Program-made: the position numbers and the translations under genes
Shown: piece after piece, positions 35,474 to 44,413 of the stretch
Position numbering within the stretch: the first letter of the stretch is position 1
Layout of the letters: each line of letters begins with the position of its first letter
Source: Bog-950 sp964493695
GTDB taxonomy: Bacteria > Bacteroidota > Bacteroidia > Chitinophagales > LD1
Direction: 5' to 3'
DNA length: 64,000 nucleotides
Assembly (NCBI GenBank): GCA_964493695.1
Contig: CAZBPG010000004.1
Location: 43,189-107,188, forward strand
Notes under the pieces: generated by a model
What the model was told of the DNA's origin: nothing
Databases searched by the model: none
What the model saw: only the letters and a program-made list of their open reading frames with translations

Positions 35474-35800
35474 ATGAAAAAGATAATCATCGGAATTGCA
35501 CTCTTTATTATAGGAGCCACCGCACCAACTTTAAAAGCACAAATACCTAACACACCGGGCATTAAACATCAGCAACGCATCGAACAAAAACGAATTCACC
35601 ACGGCATCCGCACCGGACAGCTGACAAAGAAAGAAGCTATGCGCCTTCAAATGCAGCAGGCAAAAATACGCCACGATAAACGCTGCGCCAAAGCAGACGG
35701 CATTGTTACTCCTTACGAGCGCGCGGTTATTAAGACCGAACAGGCAAGAGCAGGCAGAAACATCTATCGCCAAAAACATGACGGCCAAAACCGTTTCTAA
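35474..35800 (+). CDS. Small secreted basic protein, function unknown
   Basis: This 108-residue protein has a signal peptide (MKKIIIGIALFIIGATAP, cut near LKAQ). A strongly basic helical remainder follows, rich in Arg, Lys, His and Gln: RIEQKRIHHGIRTGQLTKKE, AMRLQMQQAKIRHDKRCAKA, then DGIVTPYERAVIKTEQARAG and IYRQKHDGQNRF. A GIRTGQLTxxEAxRLQxQQ plus DGxVTPxER pattern recurs in short periplasmic proteins of many Gram-negative bacteria, but I know of no assigned role. It is monocistronic, followed by two hairpins. Confidence 0.75.
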   Translation: MKKIIIGIALFIIGATAPTLKAQIPNTPGIKHQQRIEQKRIHHGIRTGQLTKKEAMRLQMQQAKIRHDKRCAKADGIVTPYERAVIKTEQARAGRNIYRQKHDGQNRF

Positions 35801-35826
35801 TCATAAATGGGTTAAATAGGGTGAAG

Positions 35827-35893
35827 TCCCCGTGCTGAAAAGCCGGGGATTTTTTTTGCCCGACCCCGAAAGGGTTTAGAACCCTTTCGGGGT
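35827..35893 (+). terminator. Terminator followed by a 14-bp perfect palindrome
   Basis: TCCCCG (35827-35832) pairs with CGGGGA (35844-35849) and is followed by eight T, a rho-independent terminator for the small secreted-protein gene. Directly after it is a second hairpin with 14-bp perfect arms (35863-35876 and 35880-35893) and loop TAG. Confidence 0.8.
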
Positions 35894-35960
35894 TTAGTAA
35901 AAAGAAATAATTCCTTTTTACCTGCTTTTCTATATTTACTGCCCACACATTAATCCTGAC

Positions 35961-38900
35961 ATGAAAAAGTTCTCCTTATCGCTCATTGCGCTGGCGTTTT
36001 TCGTTTCTGCCATCGCTCAACAATCCACGTTCCGTATTCAGTATGACGTCTCCATTTTTGATTTGCCTGGTGCTATGGCGGAAAGCACAACGGGAAATTA
36101 CGTTATTGCTGGAACGAATGCTTCGCTTGGTACTATTGGCAACCTCATACAGATAGACCCTAACGGAAACCCGATGTGGAGCAAAGGATACTCTGCAGGT
36201 GGTTTGTCAACCCAGTTTAGCGATGTAAAAAAAGTAAGTACTGGCGGATACATTGTTACTGGAGGCACCGGTAGCGGATGTTTATTGGCGAAAATAGACG
36301 CCAATGGAAATGTTGTTTGGGCAAATCGTTACCGAATTGCTTCTCCCAGTGTTGAGTATGGCAATCGTGTCATTCAGACAAGTGATGGTGGTTTTGTAGT
36401 AGCCGGAAGTGTAAGCAAAGTTGATCCAGATGGTGCAGGTGCAATTGCCCGCCAAGACTCTTCAAAAATGTTTGCTATGAAAACTGACGGCAACGGCAAC
36501 TTGTTATGGATGCGCACGTTTTTTTATACTACCAGTTTTGATGATGACGACTACCTCAATGATGTGGCCGAAGTTTCGGATGGTTACGTTTTTGTTGGTT
36601 CAGCTACCATCGTTGCTGGAGATGGACAAAGCGATGCCACTATTTTAAAGACTAATGTGAACGGAAGTTTGCAATGGTCGCACAGGTGGGGCAATAGCAA
36701 CAGCGAACAGGGTTATGCTATAATAAACAATGGCAGCAATCAAGTGCTGATAAGCGGTGATGATAATGGACGGGCTTTTATTTTGAACGTGAGCGCACCA
36801 AACTCTGGTCCGACTGTTACAGGAACTAATAGCTTGTATATAACAACCGGATTTTCTGCCTTGGGCTCAAGTTTAGTAAAAACAATAGATGGGCATTACA
36901 CCATTTTTGGAACCCGGATTGGGGTGATATTTACTCCTCCTTTTTTAGACTACAGTGCATTTGTGATGAAAACAAATTCAACCTCAGGAGCCATAATCTT
37001 TAGCCGTAGTTATAACTCGGGTTTTGTTTCTATTCTTCCTGTGGGTATTCAGACGAGTGATACAGGATACATCATGAATTCAATTTCTGCAACACTTCAG
37101 GCAGCGAGCTATGATTATGGAGTTGTAAAAACAGACAAAAACGGACAGCAAAGTGCAATATCCGGATGCCCTGAAAGTTCTCCTGCATTTAGCCGTAGCA
37201 ACTATTCTCCGTCTTTCAGCAGTTTTTCTTCATCTGTTGTGATTACACAATCAGCGAGTAGTATTTCATTAGCCGCAGCAAATATCACACCTGCTCAAAC
37301 CGTAATTTGCCGTACCATTGTCTGCGCGGCACCGCCTACTCCTTCGTTAACTGCCAACCCAACTACTATTTGTTCCGGAAGTTCAAGTCTTCTTACGGCT
37401 TCGGGCGGAAGCAACGTTACCTATAAGTATTACACACAGGCATCCGGTGGAACTTCGATAGGCAGCGGAGCTACTTTAACTGTTTCGCCAACGTCTACTA
37501 CTACTTACTATGTAGAGGCAGATGATAACTTGAATCCCGGTTGCGTAAGCAATAGAAGTGCAGGGGTAACAGTTACCGTAAGCAATCCTCCAACTTCTGT
37601 TGGAAATATTACCGGCAGTGCAAATCCCTGCCTGGGTAACGCCAACTATTCTATTGCAGCTACCGGTGCTACTACTTACGCGTGGAGTGTAAGCGGGGGA
37701 GGAACCATTACCGGTGGAAGTACGGCAACCCCAACTATCAATTGGACAAGCAGCGGTGGACCTTATACTGTTTCCGTTACTGTAAGCAATAGCTGTGGAA
37801 GTATTTCAAGAACTCTATCAGTTACAGTGGTAGCCGGTGTTAGTGGTGTGGGAGCAAGTGCTTCGGCCAACCCTTGTGTTGGAGGCACGCTTACCTTAAC
37901 CGGTACCGGCAGTGGTGTAAACAACTGGGCATGGACAGGGCCTAACGGCTTTACTTCCTCTTCGCAAAGCCCGCAGATTACCAACTTAACAGTTGCCGCT
38001 GTCGGAACATACAATTTAGTAGCCAGTAGCGCCTGCGGAAGCGGAAACGCCAACGTAACGGTAACCGTAGGTAACAAACCTCAAAACGTTACCGCCACTG
38101 TAAACTCACCGGCATGTGTAGGTAACACCTTGAACTTAACCGGTGCAGGGACTAACGCAACATCGTGGAGTTGGAGCGGACCAAATAGTTTCACAGCCAG
38201 CACTCAAAATGCTTCAGTATCAAACGCACAAACAAATGCTACCGGCACTTACACACTCACTGCCACTAACGTGTGCGGTAATACTACAGCTACAGCCAGT
38301 GCGGTAGTTAACTCGGCACCTACCGGTGTAAATGCTTCAGCAAATCCGAATCCTGTTTGTTCGGGAAATGTGCTGAACTTGATTGGCGGTGCCACCGGTG
38401 CTACAAGCTATGCATGGACCGGCCCCAACAGTTATACTTCTACGCTACTCAACAACACTATCAACAATTTTCAGGCGGTTAATGCCGGAACTTACACGCT
38501 TACAGCTACTAACGCCTGCGGCAGCACTCAGGATGCAGAAACTGTTACCATAGCTGATGTTCCATCGAGCGTAACGGCAGCTGCTAACCTTACCAATATT
38601 TGTGCTCAGGCAAGTTTGACTTTAAGCGGCAATGCCAACAATGCTTCTTCATTTTCGTGGAGCGGTCCGAATGGTTTTACTTCGACCGCGCAAAACCCTA
38701 CACGCCCTAATATTACACTTGCCGATAGTGGCTTGTATACTTTAACAGCTACCAATGCCTGTGGGAGCACAACGGCTACGGTAAATGTGGATGTTGATAC
38801 CGTAATTCAGAATTTGGTTGTAAACGCTTCGCCAAACGACACCGTTTGCGCAGGAAGCAACATCAATTTAACCGGCAGTGGTACGCAGGTGAATACCTGG

Positions 38901-41045
38901 AGCTGGAGCGGACCGAACAACTTTACTTCCTCTCAACAAAACACTTCAGTGCCTAATGCAACAGCAATAAACAGCGGCACTTATACTGTAACCGCGAGCA
39001 ACGCATGCGGCACACAAACCTCCAGCTTGTCAGTATTGGTGAACGGTGCTATTTCAAGTTTGAGCGCTTCTGCAACTACCGGTGCCATTATCTGCAACGG
39101 AACGGACATCAACTTAACCGCAAGCGGTACAAACGTGAACGGCTTTACGTGGACAGGTCCAAACGGTTTTTCTTCTACACAGCAAAATCCAACTATCAGT
39201 AACGCCACCGTTGCTGCCGGTGGAACTTACACGGTTACAGCTAACAACGCCTGCGGAAATCAGACAGCAACAGTTTCGGTGCAGGTAGATACATTGATTG
39301 AGAATCTTTCTTCTTCCGCTTCCCCGAATGATACTCTTTGTGCCGGTGGAACCATCACTTTGAATGCCACCGGAACCAATGTGAATACCTGGAGTTGGGT
39401 GGGTCCAAATGGTTTTACCGCAGCTCAGCAAAATGCTTCCGTACCTAATGCTACAGCAACAGCCAGCGGAACTTATACGGTTACAGCAAGTAACGGTTGT
39501 GGAAATGCACAGGCATCAGTTACAGTTTTGGTAAACGACCCTATTCAAAATGTAACCGCTACTGCATCGAGCAGCGGTTTGGTTTGCAGCGGAAGCAGTA
39601 TTACACTTTCTGCCAATGCCACAAACGCCAACAGCTTTAGCTGGACCGGTGCTGACGGATTTACTTCCACTCAACAAAATCCGGTTATCAATCCGGCTAC
39701 TATCGCTAACAGCGGAACTTATACCGCAACGGTAAATAACGCCTGCGGAAGCCAAAGTGCTTCTGTAACCGTTCAGGTAGATACGCTGATTAGAAATCTG
39801 ACTTCGCTTGCTTCACCCAATGATACACTGTGCGCAGGAGGTACTATCAGTCTTTCGGCATCGGGCGATAATGTTACATCGTGGAGTTGGAGCGGACCGA
39901 ATGGATTTACAGCAAATACGCAAAATACTTCAGTAAGTAGTGCGCAGTCAATTAACAGCGGAACTTATACAGTTACGGGAACCAACGCCTGCGGTACTTC
40001 AACATCCAGTGTAAGCATAATGGTTAAAACCGCACCAACACTTTCGTTAACCATTACCGGACCGGTGATTGTTTGCGGAAACGCGAGCGGAACTTACACG
40101 GTGGCTTCTTCTGCCGATGTTACTTCTTATAACTGGACCTTGACCGGTGGAAATATTACCGGTGGACAGGGAACAAATTCAATTGGTGTAAGTTGGGGAA
40201 CCACAGCCGGTACTTATCAGGTTTCAGTTACTGCTTCAAACGAGTGCGGCACCGGTTCATCAGCAAACTTACAGGTGAGTGTAGATGTGCCTACTGTTTT
40301 GGGAATTACGGCAACCAGCGACACTGTTTGCTTCAATACTGCTACAACACTAACCGCAACGGTTGCTCCTGTCAGCACGGTTATTACATGGTATTTAGAT
40401 GCAGTTGGCGGGACTGAAATAGGAACCGGCACAACTTATACTACAGGTGACCTTACTCAAACAACAACCTTTTATGCCCAAGCCACTTCAGTTAACGGTT
40501 GTTCGAACTTGCAGGGAAGAGTTCCTGCTACGGTTACGGTTACTGCTCTACCGGTGGTTGTGTTAATCAGCGATAAAGACGGCAATAATGATTTCCCTAC
40601 CGCTTTTCCTAACGAAGTGGTGAATTTTGAAGCTGTTCCTGATTCCTTCGATAATTATGAATTCTTCTGGAACGGCTCTTCCGTACAAACAGGAAACTCC
40701 AACCACTGGAGCACAAGTAAGTTGAATCACTTAGACTCTGTTTGGGTGATTGCAACTGAAAGCGGTTGTGTCGGATTCCGAAGTATCGACACTGTGCGTA
40801 TTGTTGACTTCCCGAATGCCTTTACTCCGAACAATGACGGTGTAAACGATGTGTTTCTTGCCGGCTATGATTTAATTATCACCAACCGGTGGGGACAAAC
40901 GCTTTACGAAGGGCGCGAAGGATGGGACGGCAAATACAAAGGCGATAAAGTTTCTCCGGGAACTTACTATTACATCGTAACGCTCGACAACATCACCGAC
41001 CGGAAGAACGCGATTAAGGGAACCGTTTTACTCATCGAAGACTAA
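35961..41045 (+). CDS. Large T9SS type B adhesin with propeller-like N-terminus
   Basis: This 1694-residue protein has a signal peptide (MKKFSLSLIALAFFVSAIAQ). Residues 30-440 hold propeller-like repeats (GGYIVTGGTGSGCLLAKID, DGGFVVAGS, FAMKTDGNGNLLWMRTF). An Ig-like T9SS domain follows near 450-540 (TICSGSSSLLTASGG, TTTYYVEA), then a PKD-like domain. Nine Ig-like repeats of about 82 residues span 630-1353 (PCVGGTLTLTGTG, WAWTGPNGFTSSSQ, GTYTLTATNACG). PKD/Ig-like domains precede the type B sorting domain at 1617-1694 (FPNAFTPNNDGVNDVF, ITNRWGQTLYEG, SPGTYYYIVTL). It is predicted to be exported by T9SS and displayed on the surface. It is followed 9 bp later by a porE-like gene and then porP/sprF. 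Confidence 0.93.
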   Translation: MKKFSLSLIALAFFVSAIAQQSTFRIQYDVSIFDLPGAMAESTTGNYVIAGTNASLGTIGNLIQIDPNGNPMWSKGYSAGGLSTQFSDVKKVSTGGYIVTGGTGSGCLLAKIDANGNVVWANRYRIASPSVEYGNRVIQTSDGGFVVAGSVSKVDPDGAGAIARQDSSKMFAMKTDGNGNLLWMRTFFYTTSFDDDDYLNDVAEVSDGYVFVGSATIVAGDGQSDATILKTNVNGSLQWSHRWGNSNSEQGYAIINNGSNQVLISGDDNGRAFILNVSAPNSGPTVTGTNSLYITTGFSALGSSLVKTIDGHYTIFGTRIGVIFTPPFLDYSAFVMKTNSTSGAIIFSRSYNSGFVSILPVGIQTSDTGYIMNSISATLQAASYDYGVVKTDKNGQQSAISGCPESSPAFSRSNYSPSFSSFSSSVVITQSASSISLAAANITPAQTVICRTIVCAAPPTPSLTANPTTICSGSSSLLTASGGSNVTYKYYTQASGGTSIGSGATLTVSPTSTTTYYVEADDNLNPGCVSNRSAGVTVTVSNPPTSVGNITGSANPCLGNANYSIAATGATTYAWSVSGGGTITGGSTATPTINWTSSGGPYTVSVTVSNSCGSISRTLSVTVVAGVSGVGASASANPCVGGTLTLTGTGSGVNNWAWTGPNGFTSSSQSPQITNLTVAAVGTYNLVASSACGSGNANVTVTVGNKPQNVTATVNSPACVGNTLNLTGAGTNATSWSWSGPNSFTASTQNASVSNAQTNATGTYTLTATNVCGNTTATASAVVNSAPTGVNASANPNPVCSGNVLNLIGGATGATSYAWTGPNSYTSTLLNNTINNFQAVNAGTYTLTATNACGSTQDAETVTIADVPSSVTAAANLTNICAQASLTLSGNANNASSFSWSGPNGFTSTAQNPTRPNITLADSGLYTLTATNACGSTTATVNVDVDTVIQNLVVNASPNDTVCAGSNINLTGSGTQVNTWSWSGPNNFTSSQQNTSVPNATAINSGTYTVTASNACGTQTSSLSVLVNGAISSLSASATTGAIICNGTDINLTASGTNVNGFTWTGPNGFSSTQQNPTISNATVAAGGTYTVTANNACGNQTATVSVQVDTLIENLSSSASPNDTLCAGGTITLNATGTNVNTWSWVGPNGFTAAQQNASVPNATATASGTYTVTASNGCGNAQASVTVLVNDPIQNVTATASSSGLVCSGSSITLSANATNANSFSWTGADGFTSTQQNPVINPATIANSGTYTATVNNACGSQSASVTVQVDTLIRNLTSLASPNDTLCAGGTISLSASGDNVTSWSWSGPNGFTANTQNTSVSSAQSINSGTYTVTGTNACGTSTSSVSIMVKTAPTLSLTITGPVIVCGNASGTYTVASSADVTSYNWTLTGGNITGGQGTNSIGVSWGTTAGTYQVSVTASNECGTGSSANLQVSVDVPTVLGITATSDTVCFNTATTLTATVAPVSTVITWYLDAVGGTEIGTGTTYTTGDLTQTTTFYAQATSVNGCSNLQGRVPATVTVTALPVVVLISDKDGNNDFPTAFPNEVVNFEAVPDSFDNYEFFWNGSSVQTGNSNHWSTSKLNHLDSVWVIATESGCVGFRSIDTVRIVDFPNAFTPNNDGVNDVFLAGYDLIITNRWGQTLYEGREGWDGKYKGDKVSPGTYYYIVTLDNITDRKNAIKGTVLLIED

Positions 41046-41054
41046 GAAAGGAAC

Positions 41055-42944
41055 ATGAAAAATATCCTAACGACACTCACCTTGTTGTTTGCGCTTGTTG
41101 TGTGCAATGCGCAAACCAATCTTGAAATGGCAAACGATGCTTTTGCTGCCAAGGAATACACGACAGCTTTAGATTATTTCCAAAAGGTTTTGAAGAAGCC
41201 TGAAAAGAAAACCGACTTAGCCGATGTGAATTTTAAAGTAGCAGAGTGCTACCGGTACAACGGAAAGTTTGACGATGCCAATACTTACTATAATCAGGCA
41301 AAGGCTGCCGGTTACAGCAATCCGGTTTATTTGTTTCATCAGGGGAATATTTATTTGAAACAGAGTAAATATGAGGATGCACAGAAAAAATTTGAAAGTT
41401 TCCTAAGCGCTCAGCCAAATGACAAGGACGCTACGCGCCTGCTCAACAACTGCAGGTTTGCTATCAGTTCGTCAATTGATCCCTGGTTCTATACTTTTAA
41501 GAATGAGAAAGATCTGAATACGGTTTACAACGACTATGCTGCTGCACAGTTAAAATTCCTGCTGGTGTTTACTTCTTCGCGCATCGAAGAGAAAGGCGAC
41601 AAAATTTATTCGTTTGACGGACAGGGTTTTTCGGATTTATATCAGACCGCTTATTTTAAAGAAGATAAGACCTGGAGCAAACCGAAAAAGATTGAAACTA
41701 TCAGTGCCGAAAAAAATGATGGCGTTTTAGCTTACTGCGAAAAAACAAAAACCGTTTACTACACCCGTTGTAACGATGGCAAAACGAAAGATAATTTCTG
41801 CCGCATTTATGAAGCGACCTACGATGAAGCCACAAACATTTTCGGAATACCGAAAGCTATTTCGCTTTCATTTACACAGAAAACTGACATGTCGCAACCG
41901 GCTATTTCTACCGATGGCAGCAAGCTTTATTACGCCAGCCGTATGGAAGGCGGGCAGGGCGGAAGTGATATCTGGGTGATGAGCAAAAGCGGTGACAGTT
42001 GGGGCGAACCTGTGAACGCGGGCAGCATGATCAATACCGAGTTTGATGAAATGTTTCCGGTGGTGCATGATTCGGCTCTTTGTTATTCTTCTGAAGGATT
42101 TACCGGTTATGGCGGTTTGGATTTGTTCAGCTCTGCTTATGTGAACGGAACCTGGACCAAACCGCAGAACCTGAAAACACCATTCAACAGCAGTGCCGAT
42201 GATTTCTTCATATCTTTTAATCCTGATGGCAAGAGCGGTTATTTTTCTTCCAACCGCAAAGACGGAGCCGGTGGAGATGATATTTATTCATTCTTCCTTA
42301 CACCGGTTAACCTGGTGGTAAAAGGTAGAGTAACCGATATAGACAACAGTTCTCCGCTTGCCGGTGCTACAGTTGTTTTAACTGCCGCTGACGGAACTAC
42401 TGACACTACGACAACCAGTGCCAACGGAGAATACAGCTTTAACTTAGGCCAGGATAAGGATTACAAGATAAATGTACTGAACCCCGGTTACTTCGGTGAT
42501 TCGAAAAAACTGAGCACGCAGGGCGAGAAGTTCTCGAAAGAGTTTTCAAAAGCTAACGGCAACAATTACGATTTCTCTATCAAGCGGATTCCTAAAACAG
42601 AAATCAAGATTGACAACATTTACTACGACCTCGACAGTTTCGTGCTTCGGGAAGAATCGAAACCGAGCTTAGATAAACTTGTAAAAATTCTGGAAGATAC
42701 ACCGGATGCTTTTGTGCAGATTAACTCGCATACAGATGAGCGCGGTAAAGTAGAGTATAACACCACCCTTTCAGAAAACCGGGCGAAGAGTGTGGTAGAT
42801 TATTTAGTGAGCAAGGGAATAAACCCTGCGCACTTAACCTCGAAAGGATTCGGGTTTAGTCAGCCGGTAATTAAAGGTGCGAAGACCGAAGAAGAACATC
42901 AGCAGAATAGACGGACAGCATTTCAGGTAATACAAACACCATAA
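41055..42944 (+). CDS. PorE-like OmpA family protein (second copy)
   Basis: This 629-residue protein has a signal peptide (MKNILTTLTLLFALVVCNAQ). TPR-like helices span 20-140 (AFAAKEYTTALDYFQKVLKK, FHQGNIYLKQSKYEDAQKKF). A PD40-type propeller covers 150-420 (QPAISTDGSKLYYASRMEGG, YSSEGFTGYGGLDLFSSAY, GYFSSNRKDGAGGDDIYSFF). One carboxypeptidase-regulatory-like domain follows at 425-505. The OmpA domain is at 515-629 (IYYDLDSFVLREESKPSLDK, NSHTDERGKVEYNTTLSENR, GFGFSQPVIKGAKTEEEHQQ). The domain order equals the 14332-16557 protein but with one regulatory-like domain fewer. It probably links the secretion partner to peptidoglycan. The gene is 9 bp after the adhesin and 36 bp before porP/sprF. 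Confidence 0.9.
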   Translation: MKNILTTLTLLFALVVCNAQTNLEMANDAFAAKEYTTALDYFQKVLKKPEKKTDLADVNFKVAECYRYNGKFDDANTYYNQAKAAGYSNPVYLFHQGNIYLKQSKYEDAQKKFESFLSAQPNDKDATRLLNNCRFAISSSIDPWFYTFKNEKDLNTVYNDYAAAQLKFLLVFTSSRIEEKGDKIYSFDGQGFSDLYQTAYFKEDKTWSKPKKIETISAEKNDGVLAYCEKTKTVYYTRCNDGKTKDNFCRIYEATYDEATNIFGIPKAISLSFTQKTDMSQPAISTDGSKLYYASRMEGGQGGSDIWVMSKSGDSWGEPVNAGSMINTEFDEMFPVVHDSALCYSSEGFTGYGGLDLFSSAYVNGTWTKPQNLKTPFNSSADDFFISFNPDGKSGYFSSNRKDGAGGDDIYSFFLTPVNLVVKGRVTDIDNSSPLAGATVVLTAADGTTDTTTTSANGEYSFNLGQDKDYKINVLNPGYFGDSKKLSTQGEKFSKEFSKANGNNYDFSIKRIPKTEIKIDNIYYDLDSFVLREESKPSLDKLVKILEDTPDAFVQINSHTDERGKVEYNTTLSENRAKSVVDYLVSKGINPAHLTSKGFGFSQPVIKGAKTEEEHQQNRRTAFQVIQTP

Positions 42945-42980
42945 AGAAGACCCAAACAAAAACACATAAAAGAAACTGGT

Positions 42981-43901
42981 ATGAAAAAACTATTTACAGC
43001 AGCAACCGTAATTTTCCTTGCATACCAAGGATTATTTGCTCAGAACGAACCGGTAGTAGCACACTTTGCCTATCACACCAACGTGTTTAATCCGGCAGTA
43101 AGCGGTAACACGCGTGATATTTATGTAGGCGCGTTGTATCGCCAACAGTGGGTCGGTTTTAAAGAAGCTCCCTCTACTTTTCTGCTCGATGCTTATGCCG
43201 GTATTGCCAAAATAAAAGGTGGTGTCGGCCTGGTGATTAGTAACGATATGCTGGGTAAGCAGCGCTTTACCACCGCTAAAGTTTCTTATGCTTATTCGCA
43301 GCGCCTGAACGACCGGGCGCGGCTTTCTATCGGTTTGGGCATTGGTTTGTTCAACAGTTTTGTGAAAGGAACAGAATTGATTTACCAGGACCATTATAAT
43401 GTTGATCAAAGTGCGTTGCTTGCCAACACCAATAAATTCAAAGCGTTTCTTTCTGCCGGTATTGAGTTCAGCGGTTACAATACTACTATCGGTTTCTCCG
43501 TTTCTAATCTCGACCAGGGCTTGAAGAGCGCCACTCCCTTTAAAGTTCCCCGCCATTACTTCGGTTATGTAAAGTATAGCTGGGACATCAACACAAAATT
43601 TAACCTGACCACTTCGGTGTTTGTGCGCAGTATTGATTTTATAGCACAGGCTGAAGTAAACCTTGCATTAACCTGGAACAAGCGGATAATAGTTGGTCTT
43701 CTGTATCGCAGTAACGATGCGGTAGGTGCTATGCTGGGCGTTCATATCACTAAACATTTAATGGCAAGCTACGCTTACGATTTCAATTGCGGAAAACTGG
43801 GCCCTTACCAATCCGGCTCGCACGAAGTGCAGTTGATTTACCGGTTTAACGGAGTGAAGGAGAAGCGGACGTTTTATAAATCTCCCCGTTATCTGAATTA
43901 A
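42981..43901 (+). CDS. PorP/SprF family type IX secretion outer-membrane protein (second copy)
   Basis: This 306-residue protein has a signal peptide (MKKLFTAATVIFLAYQGLFA, cut before QNEP). It shows the PorP/SprF signature in FAYHTNVFNPAVSGNTRDIY and YRQQWVGFKEAPSTF, then beta-strand-rich sequence ending HEVQLIYRFNG. It is the second family member in the window; the two differ substantially, as expected if each serves its own adhesin. It closes T9SS module 2 and is followed by a hairpin terminator shared with a convergent lipoprotein gene. Confidence 0.92.
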   Translation: MKKLFTAATVIFLAYQGLFAQNEPVVAHFAYHTNVFNPAVSGNTRDIYVGALYRQQWVGFKEAPSTFLLDAYAGIAKIKGGVGLVISNDMLGKQRFTTAKVSYAYSQRLNDRARLSIGLGIGLFNSFVKGTELIYQDHYNVDQSALLANTNKFKAFLSAGIEFSGYNTTIGFSVSNLDQGLKSATPFKVPRHYFGYVKYSWDINTKFNLTTSVFVRSIDFIAQAEVNLALTWNKRIIVGLLYRSNDAVGAMLGVHITKHLMASYAYDFNCGKLGPYQSGSHEVQLIYRFNGVKEKRTFYKSPRYLN

Positions 43902-43918
43902 GAATTAAGTAAAACAGA

Positions 43919-43950
43919 AAGGCTCTCCCAATGGGAAGCTTTTTTTGTTT
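43919..43950. terminator. Hairpin terminator between convergent genes
   Basis: AAGGCTCTCCCA and TGGGAAGCTTTTTTT form an imperfect stem with a T tract (43940-43946), directly after porP/sprF and before the convergent lipoprotein gene. Confidence 0.65.
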
Positions 43951-43965
43951 TGCTTGAGTTATAGA

Positions 43966-44361
43966 TTATTTAGTTCCTGTAAAAGAGTAGTTCTGTGTAG
44001 TTTGCCCGGGTTGTGTGGCAGTGCCGTTAAGTATCAACTCGTTACCATCACGGTTTCCTGCTCCGGCAAAATGCCAGGTTCCAGGTAAGCCAACTATAGT
44101 TCCATCTTCGTCTACAACGAGAGATGAGGTTGATTTAAGTTTACCATTCGCAACAGTTGCGTAAGTTGAATACGAACCCAAAAGGTTTGACTGCAGTTCG
44201 AGTTTGATAACCTTGTCGCTTACTTTAGTAATTACTACACGATTGAAAAAGCTTCCTGATACACCAGTATAAGTGCCCATCCAGTCAGTAGCTAAATCTT
44301 TTTGGCACGATGAAAGTGCAAATACGAACAATGTTGCGATGATTAGAAGTTTAGTCTTCAT
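43966..44361 (-). CDS. Small putative lipoprotein
   Basis: This 131-residue protein begins MKTKLLIIATLFVFALSSCQ, a lipoprotein signal with LSSC lipobox, followed by acidic KDLATDW which in Bacteroidetes often favours surface exposure. The rest is beta-rich and Thr/Gly/Asn-rich (GTYTGVSGSFFNRVVITKVS, GTWHFAGAGNRDGNELILNG, NYSFTGTK), like the lipocalin-like small lipoproteins of this phylum. No catalytic motif is visible. It is monocistronic on the minus strand. Confidence 0.8.
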   Translation of the reverse strand: MKTKLLIIATLFVFALSSCQKDLATDWMGTYTGVSGSFFNRVVITKVSDKVIKLELQSNLLGSYSTYATVANGKLKSTSSLVVDEDGTIVGLPGTWHFAGAGNRDGNELILNGTATQPGQTTQNYSFTGTK

Positions 44362-44413
44362 GTTGTTTAATTTTTGTGTAAAAATAAAAAAGAATGAGGC
44401 AAGAAGTTTACTC

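Noticed and set aside
41055..41114. Lipoprotein signal in the second PorE-like protein (LVVC)
   Set aside because: The residue before Cys is Val, not a small residue as a lipobox needs, and CNAQ looks like a signal peptidase I site.
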